Assembly (NCBI GenBank): GCA_964058845.1
Contig: CAXKVR010000360.1
Span: 1-64,000 of the forward strand
DNA length: 64,000 nucleotides
Direction: 5' to 3'
Origin: Carex sylvatica
Taxonomy: Eukaryota > Streptophyta > Magnoliopsida > Poales > Cyperaceae
Shown in pieces: positions 24,598 through 34,862 of the stretch. A program made the translations under genes and the position numbers. How positions within the stretch are numbered: the first letter of the stretch is position 1; every line of letters begins with the position of its first letter. Below the pieces are notes generated by a model, which saw only the letters and a list, made by a program, of their open reading frames with translations, had not been told where the DNA came from and did no database searches.

Positions 24598-24973
24598 TTA
24601 ATGATTAGCTGATTAGAGAAACGAAATTTGCAAAACCCTCGAATTAATTACATTTCCTCCATAGTCCATTCTATATATGGGTGTTTTCAGAAGTTTTAAT
24701 TGCCACAGATCTGTCGATATCAGGGGACAGAAGTCACAGAACCGAGAATTTGTGCAACAGCCCTCACGCAACGTAAGTTCATTCTTCAAAATCAAAAGTA
24801 AAATCAGGAAATATATAGATTAGGAGTACGTGGGTCCGGTGCACAGGGGTTTAGCATGGACCTGTTATTATAAAATACTTGAAAGTATGTGGGGCCATGG
24901 ACCGTGAGAGTGTGTGTGTGTGACCGTGAAAATTATATTTTTCTCCCTCCATGCTAGGCAAATTATATTTGCC

Positions 24974-25015
24974 GAAAGATGTCTAGCGTGAAACGACAAG
25001 AAAATGTGGACAACG
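24974..25015. repeat. Right arm only of the repeated hairpin, copy 3
   Basis: This segment matches the right arm of the hairpins at 8597 and 20461 ('agatgtctagc', 'acaagaaaatgtggac'). The left arm is missing, so the long stem cannot form. A short perfect stem, GGCAAAT with ATTTGCC, lies just upstream at 24958-24974. Confidence 0.6.
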
Positions 25016-25680
25016 TGTCAAAACTGGTTCACATATACCAGGTGCCCGGTAACACAATGAGTTTCGGGTTAGTGGAGCAACCCTTGGTTTAGAGGTGTAC
25101 AGGTTAAGAGATTGATATGGCGGTAGGTGGAACCATAATAACTATATATATACTCCCCAAAAGAACCTAATAAAGGATGATTTTATTTTTTCAACGCATG
25201 GTCTCCAATGCGAAGTTAATGATATTATTAATTCATCTATTGATTCACCTTTGCATCGTCTCCAATGCTGATGTAATAGAATTATGTATATTAAAGTTTT
25301 ATGGGGTCATGTTTGTATTATTTTCATATCCCAATTCATTCCCTTTTGATCCCAATTTGTTTCATATCAACGGGTATTTTGTTATCAGGTTTTAACTTTT
25401 ATACCTTTGATTGATTAGTTGAAATACTTCTCGAGGTTGAATGTTGAAATTTCTGAATTTTCAATTCTCCTCAACAGTTATTAATATCTGTTAATGGGCC
25501 AATATCCTGATTTGTATAAATTATGTCTTAAATTGATTGGCAAAATTATGTCTTAAAGCCAATCTGCTCAACAGTTCTGAAATCCCTGTCATCATTCAGA
25601 AGGAAACTAATAGATAGATAGAAACAAAAGGGATTGGTAAAATAATACTGTTGCATCATTAAAATAAAGTATTAAAATTA

Positions 25681-25971
25681 TGTCCAAATGGTCGATCAGA
25701 ACCGTTCATCTTGTTCTCCATATTAATATTTTGTTGGAGACCAAATTTTACATTTTTCTGAATTATTTTACTATTTATTAAGCCACTTTGAAAATTGCTG
25801 ATCCAACGGTGGCTTAACAAAACAGTAAAATTAGAAGCCACCGTTGGATCAGAGATTTTCAAATTAGCTTAATAAATAGTAAACAAATTCAGAAAAATGT
25901 AAAATTTGGTCTCCAACAAAATATTAATATGGAGAACAAGATGAACGGTTCTGATCGACCATTTGGACATT
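25681..25971. mobile_element. Foldback MITE with arms of about 135 bp
   Basis: The left arm (25681-25818) and right arm (25838-25971) are near-perfect reverse complements, from TGTCCAAATGGTCGATCAGA at the left edge to its complement at the right edge. There is no coding content. Shared blocks with 12115-12480 and 30502-30911 place it in a local family. Such elements can give rise to small RNAs if transcribed; that is not shown here. Confidence 0.85.
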
Positions 25972-26034
25972 AAAAATACAAAAATGAGTTATAAGCATAT
26001 GTAAGGATATGCTTATATAAGCATAGTAGCCAAC

Positions 26035-26069
<35 letters not shown>

Positions 26070-26335
26070 ACATTAAACATTCTTACGAGCATACATCATA
26101 CATTCTTTCTAAGTATTAAACTGTTAAAACACAAATTCAATCCAACATAATTTTTTTGTAATTTATGCTTACCATTCCATTCGGTTCATCTTTTACTGTT
26201 TCAGACCTTGTCAACGATCCATAAATTATCAGTAGCACTTAGAGAGGAAAATATGTTGCGTGTGTCGTGACGTGACTAACATGCTGTGATTCTGATAACG
26301 TGCCGTATTGTGCCATGGTAAAAATTATAAGAGGT

Positions 26336-26373
26336 GGTCACAGCACACGTGAGTCACACCACGTGCTGTGACC
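26336..26373. repeat. Inverted repeat with two CACGTG cores
   Basis: GGTCACAGCACACGTG and CACGTGCTGTGACC form a stem with a 2-bp bulge, and both arms contain CACGTG. It lies in a stretch rich in 'cgtg' text (26,250-26,400), and similar text recurs near 27,800-27,880. It could be the end of an undefined mobile element; no gene follows closely that would make it a promoter. Confidence 0.5.
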
Positions 26374-26968
26374 AGTCACGTTTGATCACATTTAACGTTA
26401 TTTAAATTTGTTTATTGAGAAAAAATTTCAAAAGTTTTTAACTAAAGATATGAAACAATTTTTAAAATTTTAAAATGAAGAATTAAGTTGAAAATAAATT
26501 CATTCTACAAAGAGATGATTGGGAAGAGTTTTTGTAAAAAATGAGTATGGTGAAAGGGAATTTTTTATTGGTAGAAATTCACATAGAAGGGGAGAGAGAA
26601 ATAAAAAGAGTACATGAGTTGTTATATTGATAATAAAATTGGTATGAATTTTATTAATCCTAAAACCCTCAAATTTTAACACGGTAAAGCGTGGAAAGTG
26701 ACAGGTGTCGCAGCCAGAAGCAAAATTCACTGGTGCACCTTCACACGCGTGCAAAATTTACTGGTGCAGCTTCAGAAAAAAAAAACAAAGAAATTAAAAA
26801 TTAGTTAGGATTGGTAGGATTGTTACTGTTTTAAAATTTGAGAGTTTTAAAATCAATAAAATTCCTACCAATCTTATTGTTATTATAATATAATAACTCG
26901 TGTACTCTTTCTATTTTATTCTCTTATTTTATGTAAATTTCTACCAATAAAAAATTCATTGTAGTAAT

Positions 26969-27450
26969 TAGTGCTTTGCAAAAATCTGGGTCGAGCGGCC
27001 CGGGTCGGGTAAACGGGTACACGGATACGGGCATAAAACGGGTAGGGTACGATTATTTGGTTCAATATCCGGGCAAATCCGGCCCGAATTACGTCCGTAC
27101 CCCCCGTACCCGACCCGTACCGGTACTCGTACCCGTTAAAAATTTTCAAAAAAATTTAAATTTTTTTGAAATTTCGAATTTGCCGCCGAAAAAAATAACA
27201 GAAAAAAAAATAGACAGAAAAACAGAAAAAAAAAAAAAAACCGGACCAGGTACCCTACCCGGACTGCCCTACCCGTCAAGAGTACCACGGGTACAGATAT
27301 AAGACGGGTAGGATACGGATTTTAAAAAAAATACCCGTAATACTCGGCCTATGGTACTCGTATACCCGTGATACCTGTATCCGACCCATACCCGTACCCG
27401 ACCCCGGGTATACCCTACCCGCCCGTATCCTACCCGTTAGCAAACCCCTG
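26969..27450. mobile_element. hAT-like element (482 bp) with 8-bp target duplication
   Basis: Flanked by GTAGTAAT (26961-26968 and 27451-27458). The ends are TAGTGCTTTGCAAAAA on the left and, on the complement of the right end, CAGGGGTTTGCTAACG. The interior is 'gggtacacgg' and 'cccgtacccg' text like the element at 17595-18221, so both belong to one family. No transposase. Confidence 0.75.
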
Positions 27451-27934
27451 GTAGTAATGAAGTGTGGTGATATTAATAAAGTTAAATGTGAAAACAATTT
27501 TACAGCTTGAATTTTTCACCATGAAACCTAGTTGTCAAATCACTTTCTTTAAAAAATAATAACAATGAGTTGTCGAATCACTCCTTTATGCGATCGTACC
27601 TTCCCACGTTGCACATTGCACACCAATGATATCACCCGACACACTATATATACCACATGACGACCTTTTTTCAAATTGGTTTATTCTCGACCGTCTGATA
27701 ATAATCTAACGGATCGTTTCGAATTATGACTAGCGTATCTTTTGTGTCTACTGTGTCGCGACCAAGACAATTTATATCTTCTTTGTTAACATTTTATCAC
27801 GTGACACAAATAATCACAGCACGGAACACGTAAATCACGATACGTTACTAACAGTACTTGTGTCGTGTTGTTTCGTGCCATCTACTGTACCGTCATCAGA
27901 TAGTAGCTACTATGCCATCTACTGATAATATTTT

Positions 27935-28825
27935 TTTTATTTTGAAGGTAAACACCATTAATTTCTTTTCTTTTTTTTGAAAGCTTGACTGATGCAGTCA
28001 AGGCTGTATTAAAATAAAATCCCTTCAATATTACATGATTTGTAATCTCATATAGCAGGGGCCCCTCACTCCCCTTCAGCTTACCCGTTGTAGACAAAAT
28101 TAATTAGAATGCCTCTCCCAAATAAAACTCTCCCCTATAATTCTATTTGCCAGTACAGATGGCGGTACCCTTTCTCCCCTAAAAATTATACCGTTCCTAT
28201 GCCTCCAGATGTGCCAGCATGCACAAATTATTCTCGTTAGCCACACTTTCATCTTAAATCTAACCGTTGCTCTTGCCATAGTCAGTGAGATATCCATCTT
28301 TCCGCTAGCGATGTTGCCTCGGTCGTGATGAAGCCATAACCCCAAGTGCTAGCAACCAAACTCCAGACTCTTTTTGCATATGCACAAGTGAATAGTAGAT
28401 GTATCAGTGTCTCCGGCATACCTGCTGTGAATGTCTGACAATCGATACCACAGTTGAAACCCCTTCGAATCATCAACTCATGCGTCAGAATCTTCTCACG
28501 CAGCATTAGAAACGCAAATAGCTTTGCATTCAGAGGAGCCTTGCACTTCCAAATCAGGTTGTATCGCCACTGGATCTTGCCTGCGCTCATCATTATCTTG
28601 TAGGCCGAGCTTGCCGAATAAGACTCCGAATTGGACCACCTCCAGCACAATTGATCTCTCTCATCTGTGAATTGTATCGGCAGTATCGAATCAAGCAGAA
28701 CTGGTATCGCATCTCTAAGTGAAATTGCTAGTCTCGGAATTCCAGGTGCCCCATTGTCGGATGGTATTAGCGGCGTATTGTCCCATCCGTCGAACCAAAA
28801 TAAAATTGACCGACCATTAATTTCA
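27935..28825 (-). pseudogene. 5'-truncated LINE with RT zinc-binding domain
   Basis: The minus strand encodes the C-terminal end of an L1-type LINE polyprotein. The zinc-binding reverse-transcriptase domain is recognised by RWSNSESYSASSAYK, IWKCKAPLNAKLFAFLML and the C...C...HLLFTC...VW pattern. The frame shifts near 28,285-28,345 into a second frame (IICACWHIWRHRNG). A poly(A)-like tail lies at the plus-strand T-rich start. Near-identical 14-bp duplications (27921-27934 and 28826-28839, one mismatch) flank it, fitting target-primed insertion. The RT and endonuclease domains are absent, so it is dead. Confidence 0.8.
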
Positions 28826-28839
28826 ACTGATAACATTTT

Positions 28840-29000
28840 CAGTTTGTGAATTTTATTTATTGATCTTCAACAGAGTTTCTCATTGTTTTCTCAATGAGAC
28901 CGCTCGCATCAAATTAAGTTTAGGAAAATATCGAGAAAAGCAACAGACCCTCTGTGTGTGCTTGGAGCCTTGCTACTGCTTAGCTAGCATTAGGGTATTC
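28840..29000. repeat. Fragment of the R-type repeated unit
   Basis: The text 'gtttctcattgttttctcaa' followed by 'gcttggagccttgctactgc' matches R1 (about 16,815-16,885) and R3 (about 23,775-24,080). The LINE at 27935 is inserted at its left side. Confidence 0.65.
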
Positions 29001-29479
29001 AAACGGTTTGATTTGTTTGATTTTTAACAGAGTTAAATTTTTTTTTGTTTAAATGGTTTGGTTTTTTAGTTTAAATAGATCAGTTCGGTTAAACTTTTGA
29101 ATTATTTCGGTTTAAATAGATGACTTCGGTTTAGACTTTTTAAAACCGACTAAATCGAACTGATCGAATTATATTGGTTCAAGTATGAATTATATTTTGT
29201 TTGTCCAATCATTGTTTTATTTCTATCATTTTAGTTTAAATATTTTAAAATATCTACATATTTTGTATGAAGTTGAACAACTTGTGTATGAATGTGTGTA
29301 ACAACACATGCGACTTGTGTATGAATTATAATTTTTGGATTTCTTCTACCGAATAACTACACATGAAACCAAAAATCTAATTTATAATTTAAAAAACTTG
29401 TGAATCGGTCTAAAAGTTATAATTGCCAAAAAAAATAAAAAAACAAATGATACAACTATTTAAGAAAAAAAGTCTCGGA
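29001..29479. other. AT-rich region, partly hAT-like; no gene
   Basis: The start TAGGGTATTCAAACGGTTTG and 'aaccgactaaatcgaact' text resemble the hAT-type elements in the window, but no right end or duplication was found. Nothing coding is seen. Confidence 0.4.
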
Positions 29480-30119
29480 TATTAACATTTTTAGTGACAT
29501 TATTTGACATTGTTTGAGCGCCATCGTTTTACTCATTCTTCATGTACAATATTAATTTATTTCATTAATTATAATCATACATTATGATATTTATTTTACA
29601 ATATTCTTTTATTTCATGTGGCCAAAAAATCTTACAATTTTATAATTTGTTTCCAAACCTATAAGCACGTTATGGTTATAGTTTGAAATAATATTGCTCG
29701 AAATATATTCTATTAGGCCCTGTTGCTTTTTTTATATTTTTATTGATGATTTGCAGAAAAAAATTGGACGGATTGTAAGATTTTTTTTTTTTTTTTTTTA
29801 TGTGACAAATTATGTGGAAGCTTGAGAAAATATAGTAAAAGAAAATCATACTCGATAAAAAAAACTACCCTGTTGGAGTAGACTGCAGATTGGCAAGTCC
29901 ATTTATTTCCTAATTTATTAGAGGACGCATTTATTTAGGCTCAAATAAAAGAAACAAATTGTATTTTTAAGGCCCAGATAGAAGCAGGCATATTTTTATT
30001 GAATTAGAGGACCTATTGGGCTCAGAATCATCCAACTTTGAAAATACAAAAAAGAATAACAAAATGAAATAGAAAAAAAGAAGAGACCTTTTGAGCAGCT
30101 TCGACAGTAATTAGTTGGG

Positions 30120-30450
30120 GGAGACATCGTCAATTCGGTCTGGATTATTGAGTCAATCGGGTTCAGGTTTCGTTGGGTTACTGGTTAGTCGGGTTTAAGT
30201 CAAGCATGTGTGTGGAATGCCAATTGGGTTCGGGTTGTTTTAGACTTTGATCAAAAGTTGAAGTTGTAGTTTATCAGTTTCATTTTGTAATTATCAGTAT
30301 AAGGCCGGGTTAATTACTTAAGGATGTTTGTGTTGTGCATGCATGATAAACGCTTTTTCATATTTTGCAAGGCTTAGTAGATCTTCCTATCTTAGAGTAA
30401 TTGTTGTATAATGTTTTTTTCTGGTCACAGGTACACAAACAACTTGTAGA
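30120..30450 (+). repeat. Left arm of an inverted duplication around the F-box gene
   Basis: Read on the plus strand this matches the minus strand of about 34,275-34,640. Shared blocks include 'gagtcaatcgggttcaggtt', 'cgttgggttactgg', 'ttttagactttgatcaaaag' and 'tctggtcacag'. In unit 2 only the right arm has a counterpart (56,361-56,726). It probably derives from an inverted copy of the region downstream of the MED14-like gene. Confidence 0.7.
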
Positions 30451-30501
30451 GAAAAGAAAGATTTGTGTACAGTTTATCTGCTGTTTGCTCAAAATAGTTT
30501 T

Positions 30502-30911
30502 GGAAAATGCTAATATGCTATGTGTAGCATAGAGGAATTCCGTACGACGACTCAATATTTGAGTTTTTAAAATTCGAACGGTCGATTTGAATCGTTCAAT
30601 AATTGATCTCTATATGAATATGTACTTACAAACTAAATTTTACATTTTTTTTAGAATTTTTTTACTATTTTTTTAGGTAGGTAAAAAACCACTTGATCTG
30701 AAAAATATGTATCATTCAGATCAAGTGATTTTCTACCTATCTAAAAAAATGGTAAAAAAAATTCTAAAAAATGTAAAATTTAATTTGCAAGTACATATTC
30801 ATATGGATATCATGTTGAACGGTTCGGATCGACCGTTAGGATTTTGAAAACTCAAATATTGAGCTGTTGCATAGAAATCCTCTATGCTACACGTAGCACC
30901 GTAGCAACTCC
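30502..30911. mobile_element. Foldback MITE (410 bp)
   Basis: Almost the whole segment is a palindrome centred near 30,705. The outer ends read TGTGTAGCATAGAGGA on the left and the complement of TCCTCTATGCTACACGTAGC on the right, and the inner arms include 'cacttgatctgaa' and its complement. It interrupts the unit 0 tail; units 1 and 2 have no counterpart. No coding content. Confidence 0.85.
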
Positions 30912-32123
30912 TTATTTAATTTATTTGGGTAATAACGTGAACATGTTGTTGGCCACGGATCACGTTTTGACATGAAGCATACATCTTATCTCATTATATA
31001 TTTTTCATCAGTCCTAATTTAGCAGAATGTCAAAAATAGTAGGTTATATTTGACATGTTATATTAGAGCATCTACATCTCTGAAATTATTAGAGTTTCTA
31101 ATGCAGTTTCTGATCCAATTTCAGAGATGTAAGAGAGTTTTTTATTTAGAGTTTTTTTTATTAAGAAACTGTGTATAAAGTTCATGCTGACTAAATGATT
31201 GGCTCAAATTATTTCTCTTTTTTAATTTGTTGCTGACGTGGCTTAATAAATCTCTAAAATTAATTTCAAGGATATGAGAGTTAGAAACTTTAGAGACCTT
31301 AATTTCTAAAAAGTAGTTAAAAGTTATTTAGAAACTCAGGAGAAATAATTTAGTATTTAGTATTTAGGATAGGATATTTTAAAAGATGTCATTTATGGAG
31401 TTCTCTTTTTAGAAATTTATGTTTTTATAAATATATTTCATTTGTACTCTATGTAATAATGAAGTCAAGAATACAAATAAGTTTTCTCATAATATTGTTT
31501 CTCTTTTATTTCTCGCATCTCCTTTAGGAACCCTAAGAAATTTTAATAAATTTTAAAATTATTTTCTTATAATAATTTTAATCTGTATTCGACACAATTA
31601 TAAAACTTTTCATAACCAAAATTAATTATTTCTTTTTTGTTTTCATTTTCAATAATAACGAACAATTACATTTCACCAGGTGGTGAACTGGAAAAGATCA
31701 GAATTGTTAACAGGATTTAAAAAAATAATTTTTAGTTTTTTTTAATAACAGAAAAGCAAACTTAAAATTAATGAAGCATTGGTGAACCTAGTAAAACTTG
31801 GATAGCAAGTAGTTCATTTTTTAGGCAAGCGGGATTAACATTCTTTATTTAACCATGAAACAAAAGCATGTCTAGTAGTATTGCGCATTAATAAAACACT
31901 TGCTAACTAAGGTCAGCAATTGTTAAATAAGGAAACAATATAATTGATTAATTATTTAGAAGGTCGGTAATTGTTAAATAAGGAAACAATATAAAAATAT
32001 AAAATATATATGTATATACGTACTTACCTTAAGATATAAGTAAATAGATGACAGAAATAGAAATAGCGCTTTAATCTTCCTTCAATCTTCTCTCATATTT
32101 TTATATTTAGAATTAGGGTCCGG

Positions 32124-32131
32124 TATATAAA
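32124..32131 (+). promoter_or_regulatory. TATA box of F-box gene, unit 1
   Basis: TATATAAA lies 60 bp upstream of the start codon, followed by a CT-rich leader ('actctctctttttcttatc'), a layout common for plant promoters. The spacing gives a leader of about 30 nt. Confidence 0.7.
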
Positions 32132-32190
32132 CACCCCCATACTCTCTCTTTTTCTTATCAAATCTATACGCTCCTCCTCTCTCTCCTACC

Positions 32191-33366
32191 ATGGCGCCTC
32201 CCCCTTCTACTAAAAGGCCCATAGACATTCCAGACCACATACTTCACAAAATGGTCCTGCCTCGTCTCCCTTTCAAATGCCTGAATAGATGCAAATGCAT
32301 TACTAAGGAAATATATTCTCTAATCAGCTCAGATGCCACATTTGCTGCCGATCAGTCCCGCTCAGCAAGCACTTCATCAAGTGGCTTTGTTTACATGGCC
32401 CATAATGGTTTATCGTTCTTCCCTGACCCAGAACTTATAGGTGTACCCGACCCGTCCCTCAATTTCCTCAACCCGACATCTGGTGAGATCATGCTAGTCT
32501 CCTCCACAAACGGCCTACTTCTCCTTTATGGTGAATTCAGTGGCATGAAATCCCTCTGTGTGTGTAATCCTGCTACCAAAGAGATGGCGTTCGTTCCAAA
32601 TGCTGTCGGGGAAGAATATTTCAGCAACGAAATGGGTACTCTTGCGTATGATCCTTGCGAGTTACCTCATCGGTTCACCATTGTTGATCCTCTGCTGCGC
32701 ATCCATACAAATGGTCTATTGTGCCAGTTTGACGTCTTTCATTCAGACACCGGCAAATGGACCCGTTCTAGCCAGAGCATATATCTAGCCATGATTTTTC
32801 CAGCTCTAGTTAAAGCAGTATGCTCAGCTAAGGGGGTGATATATTGGTGTTTTGGAACGTATCTTTTGTGGTACGATATAAAGAGGGATATAGCAGGGAC
32901 CCTATCATTGCCAGTGATTGAAGGGAGGGTGATAGATGGAGTCACTGATGTAGGGGTCTGCGCCGGTGAAATCACATGTTGCCGTGCATGGAGTGGCGGG
33001 ATTGAAGTGTGGAGACTGACTGGGGGGTCCCACTGGGATAGGATGCATGCAACGAGTTGGGACGGCATGGCAAATGCATTTGACTTTTATCTTGGCATGC
33101 AGTTACGCCACGAAAACAAGTCTGATTTGTTCTACAAGCAACGCGTTGTACGTCCAGTAGGATTTGATGGGCAATTTGTTTATATTGCTGTGCGGCTCAA
33201 GTATCGATATAATACTGAAAAGCTGTTCAGCTGGGAAATAGAGACGGGACGGGTTGAAGGCAAGGGTATGATTACTACAAATGGACCATGTTGCGGAGAT
33301 CATGCCTTCAATTATTCGAATAGCATGGCCCGAGTGCCGCAGATTTCGAAGGAGATTTCTAAGTAA
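32191..33366 (+). CDS. F-box protein with F-box-associated-type C-terminus (unit 1)
   Basis: A single-exon gene of 391 codons. The N-terminal F-box (about residues 12-46, DIPDHILHKMVLPRLPFKCL then CKCITKEIYSLI) is the Skp1-binding part of SCF ubiquitin ligases. The following part shows the marks of plant F-box-associated proteins: SSTNGLLLLYGEF, the CNPATKEM block at about residues 125-132, then beta-propeller-like repeats with GVIYW and SWEIETGR. The length is typical of the family (350-420). The start is supported by the ACCATGGCG context and the TATA box 60 bp upstream. By family knowledge it would choose a protein for ubiquitylation; its target cannot be predicted. It is convergent with the MED14-like gene. 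Its protein is identical to that at 54277. Confidence 0.9.
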   Translation: MAPPPSTKRPIDIPDHILHKMVLPRLPFKCLNRCKCITKEIYSLISSDATFAADQSRSASTSSSGFVYMAHNGLSFFPDPELIGVPDPSLNFLNPTSGEIMLVSSTNGLLLLYGEFSGMKSLCVCNPATKEMAFVPNAVGEEYFSNEMGTLAYDPCELPHRFTIVDPLLRIHTNGLLCQFDVFHSDTGKWTRSSQSIYLAMIFPALVKAVCSAKGVIYWCFGTYLLWYDIKRDIAGTLSLPVIEGRVIDGVTDVGVCAGEITCCRAWSGGIEVWRLTGGSHWDRMHATSWDGMANAFDFYLGMQLRHENKSDLFYKQRVVRPVGFDGQFVYIAVRLKYRYNTEKLFSWEIETGRVEGKGMITTNGPCCGDHAFNYSNSMARVPQISKEISK

Positions 33367-34274
33367 ACTGAGATATGATTTTGTTTAGTTTTAGGATTCT
33401 AGAAATTAATATGGGTAATGTATTGGAGTTATTGTTGCACTGCTTTTCTGATATGGTGAAACAGGGATGTATTTAATGTATTGGTTACAAGAGTTGCAAA
33501 TCATGTCATAAAAAATTTATGCAATTTATGAAGTTATTTATGTTTAAGTGTTTAAAACAGAAATTTATGTTTGATGTGGTATGGTGATTGTATGCACTTT
33601 TGGTGGGGACAAAATTGTCAATAGTTTGGTATCTGGTATCTGATCGAGCTTGTGTAATTGAGAGTAGTTAGATCTGACCAAGATTGATGTAATGATTTCT
33701 ATAATACTCGTACTTTTTTAGATGAGAAGCTAAGGATGTGAATCCCTTAATATAGTTATCTTTTTATAAACAATTATATTTATAGCTTCTGTTATTTCCC
33801 CTTTTGAATCTCTTTGACTTGCTTGTCTGCACTTCAGCTAAACCAAATAAGCAAAAAAATGTAATGTAAATGTTAGGGGTCTACTTGTAATTTTGCGTCT
33901 CATTATTCTGGTGGAATGAATGAGAAAATCCTTTATTCCAAGATCTCTGAATAAAACCCAAACAGTGATCTCCTGCCTGTTGTGAAGTCTTTTGATTGAG
34001 TTATTCGTGTATATGATTTTTCAATTTTATTTTCTCTTTTTGATTGAATTATTTTTTTATATTCCCCGCTTTGTCTCCCTGCTGCAGTGTTTATTCTGGC
34101 ACTGATGTTCGCTTTGAGGCTCGGTTAAAACACTTTTTCTATATACCCAACTTTCCCATTTGAAAACAGATAAATGAATAAAAGATATTTGAGCAAGCAG
34201 CATGTGAGACTTGGTGACGCCGGTGTAGAGGGCAAAACTACAAATCTTTATTTTCAGTTTTTAAAAACTGTTCG
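33367..34274. other. Region between the convergent genes, unit 1
   Basis: Probable 3' untranslated region and terminator of the F-box gene ('ataaatgaataaaag' and similar AATAAA-like text), then AT-rich DNA with no gene. The unit 2 counterpart is 55453-56360. Confidence 0.5.
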
Positions 34275-34640
34275 TGTATCTGTGACCAGGAAAACATATA
34301 TAATACTACAATTACTCTAACATAAGAAATATGTGTTAAGCCCTGCAAAATATGAAAAGGTGTTTAACATCCATGCACAATACAAACATCCGTAAGTAAC
34401 TCGGCCATAAACAAATCGTTACCAAACCAAACCGATAAATTACAACTTCAACTTTTGATCAAAGTCTAAAACAACCCGAAACCAATTGACATTTCACAAG
34501 CACCTGACTCACTAACACATAACACAAAGCAACCAAAATGCAATTGACTGTCCACACACACATATGACAAGCCTTGACTTGAACCGGACTGACCAGTAAC
34601 CCAATGAAACCTGAACCCGATTGACTCAAGACTGAATTAA
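34275..34640 (-). repeat. Right arm of the inverted duplication
   Basis: The minus strand matches 30120-30450. It lies just downstream of the truncated end of the MED14-like gene. The following stretch to about 34,800 is low-complexity 'gacctgaacc' and 'cctgaccctgaa' text, not MED14 exon sequence. Confidence 0.7.
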
Positions 34641-34862
34641 CATGACCCCCCACTGATCTGCAACGTGAATTGACTGGAACTCTGGTAACTTAGACCCGAC
34701 ACCAGACCCACACCCTAAATGACCTGAACACCACATGACTCAACCTGACCCTGAACTGCCCTGTCATACCTGATTGCCACCGATCTGTTATTTTAACAAC
34801 ATCGAGTACAGTCTCAGGTTTTGGTAGAAATTCGGGTTGAGATATACATTATACTAGAAAAC

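Larger units (their letters stand above)
21655..25170. repeat. Locally repeated non-coding unit, copy R3
   Basis: The third copy carries the 'tatcaggtattaaagc' block near 21,712, 'ggttgaaatcaacttttcaa' near 23,405, 'gccattggagagaagaataa' near 23,600 and the right arm of the hairpin near 24,974. It has gained a 1.1-kb AT-rich element, a 51-bp triplication and a TTA-flanked MITE relative to the other copies. No coding frame. Confidence 0.7.
29480..31160. repeat. Older, diverged tail of the tandem unit (unit 0)
   Basis: Blocks in order match the end of unit 1: 'catgtacaatatt' and 'ttaattataatcatacat' (near 29,540; compare 51,530), 'ggcccagatagaagcaggca' (near 29,972; compare 52,731), 'tttgggtaataacg' (near 30,925; compare 52,947) and 'gtaggttatatttgacatgt' (near 31,040; compare 53,116). 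Identity is clearly lower than between units 1 and 2, and a foldback element is inserted. The change from diverged to near-identical sequence at 31,161 marks a recombination junction. Confidence 0.7.
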
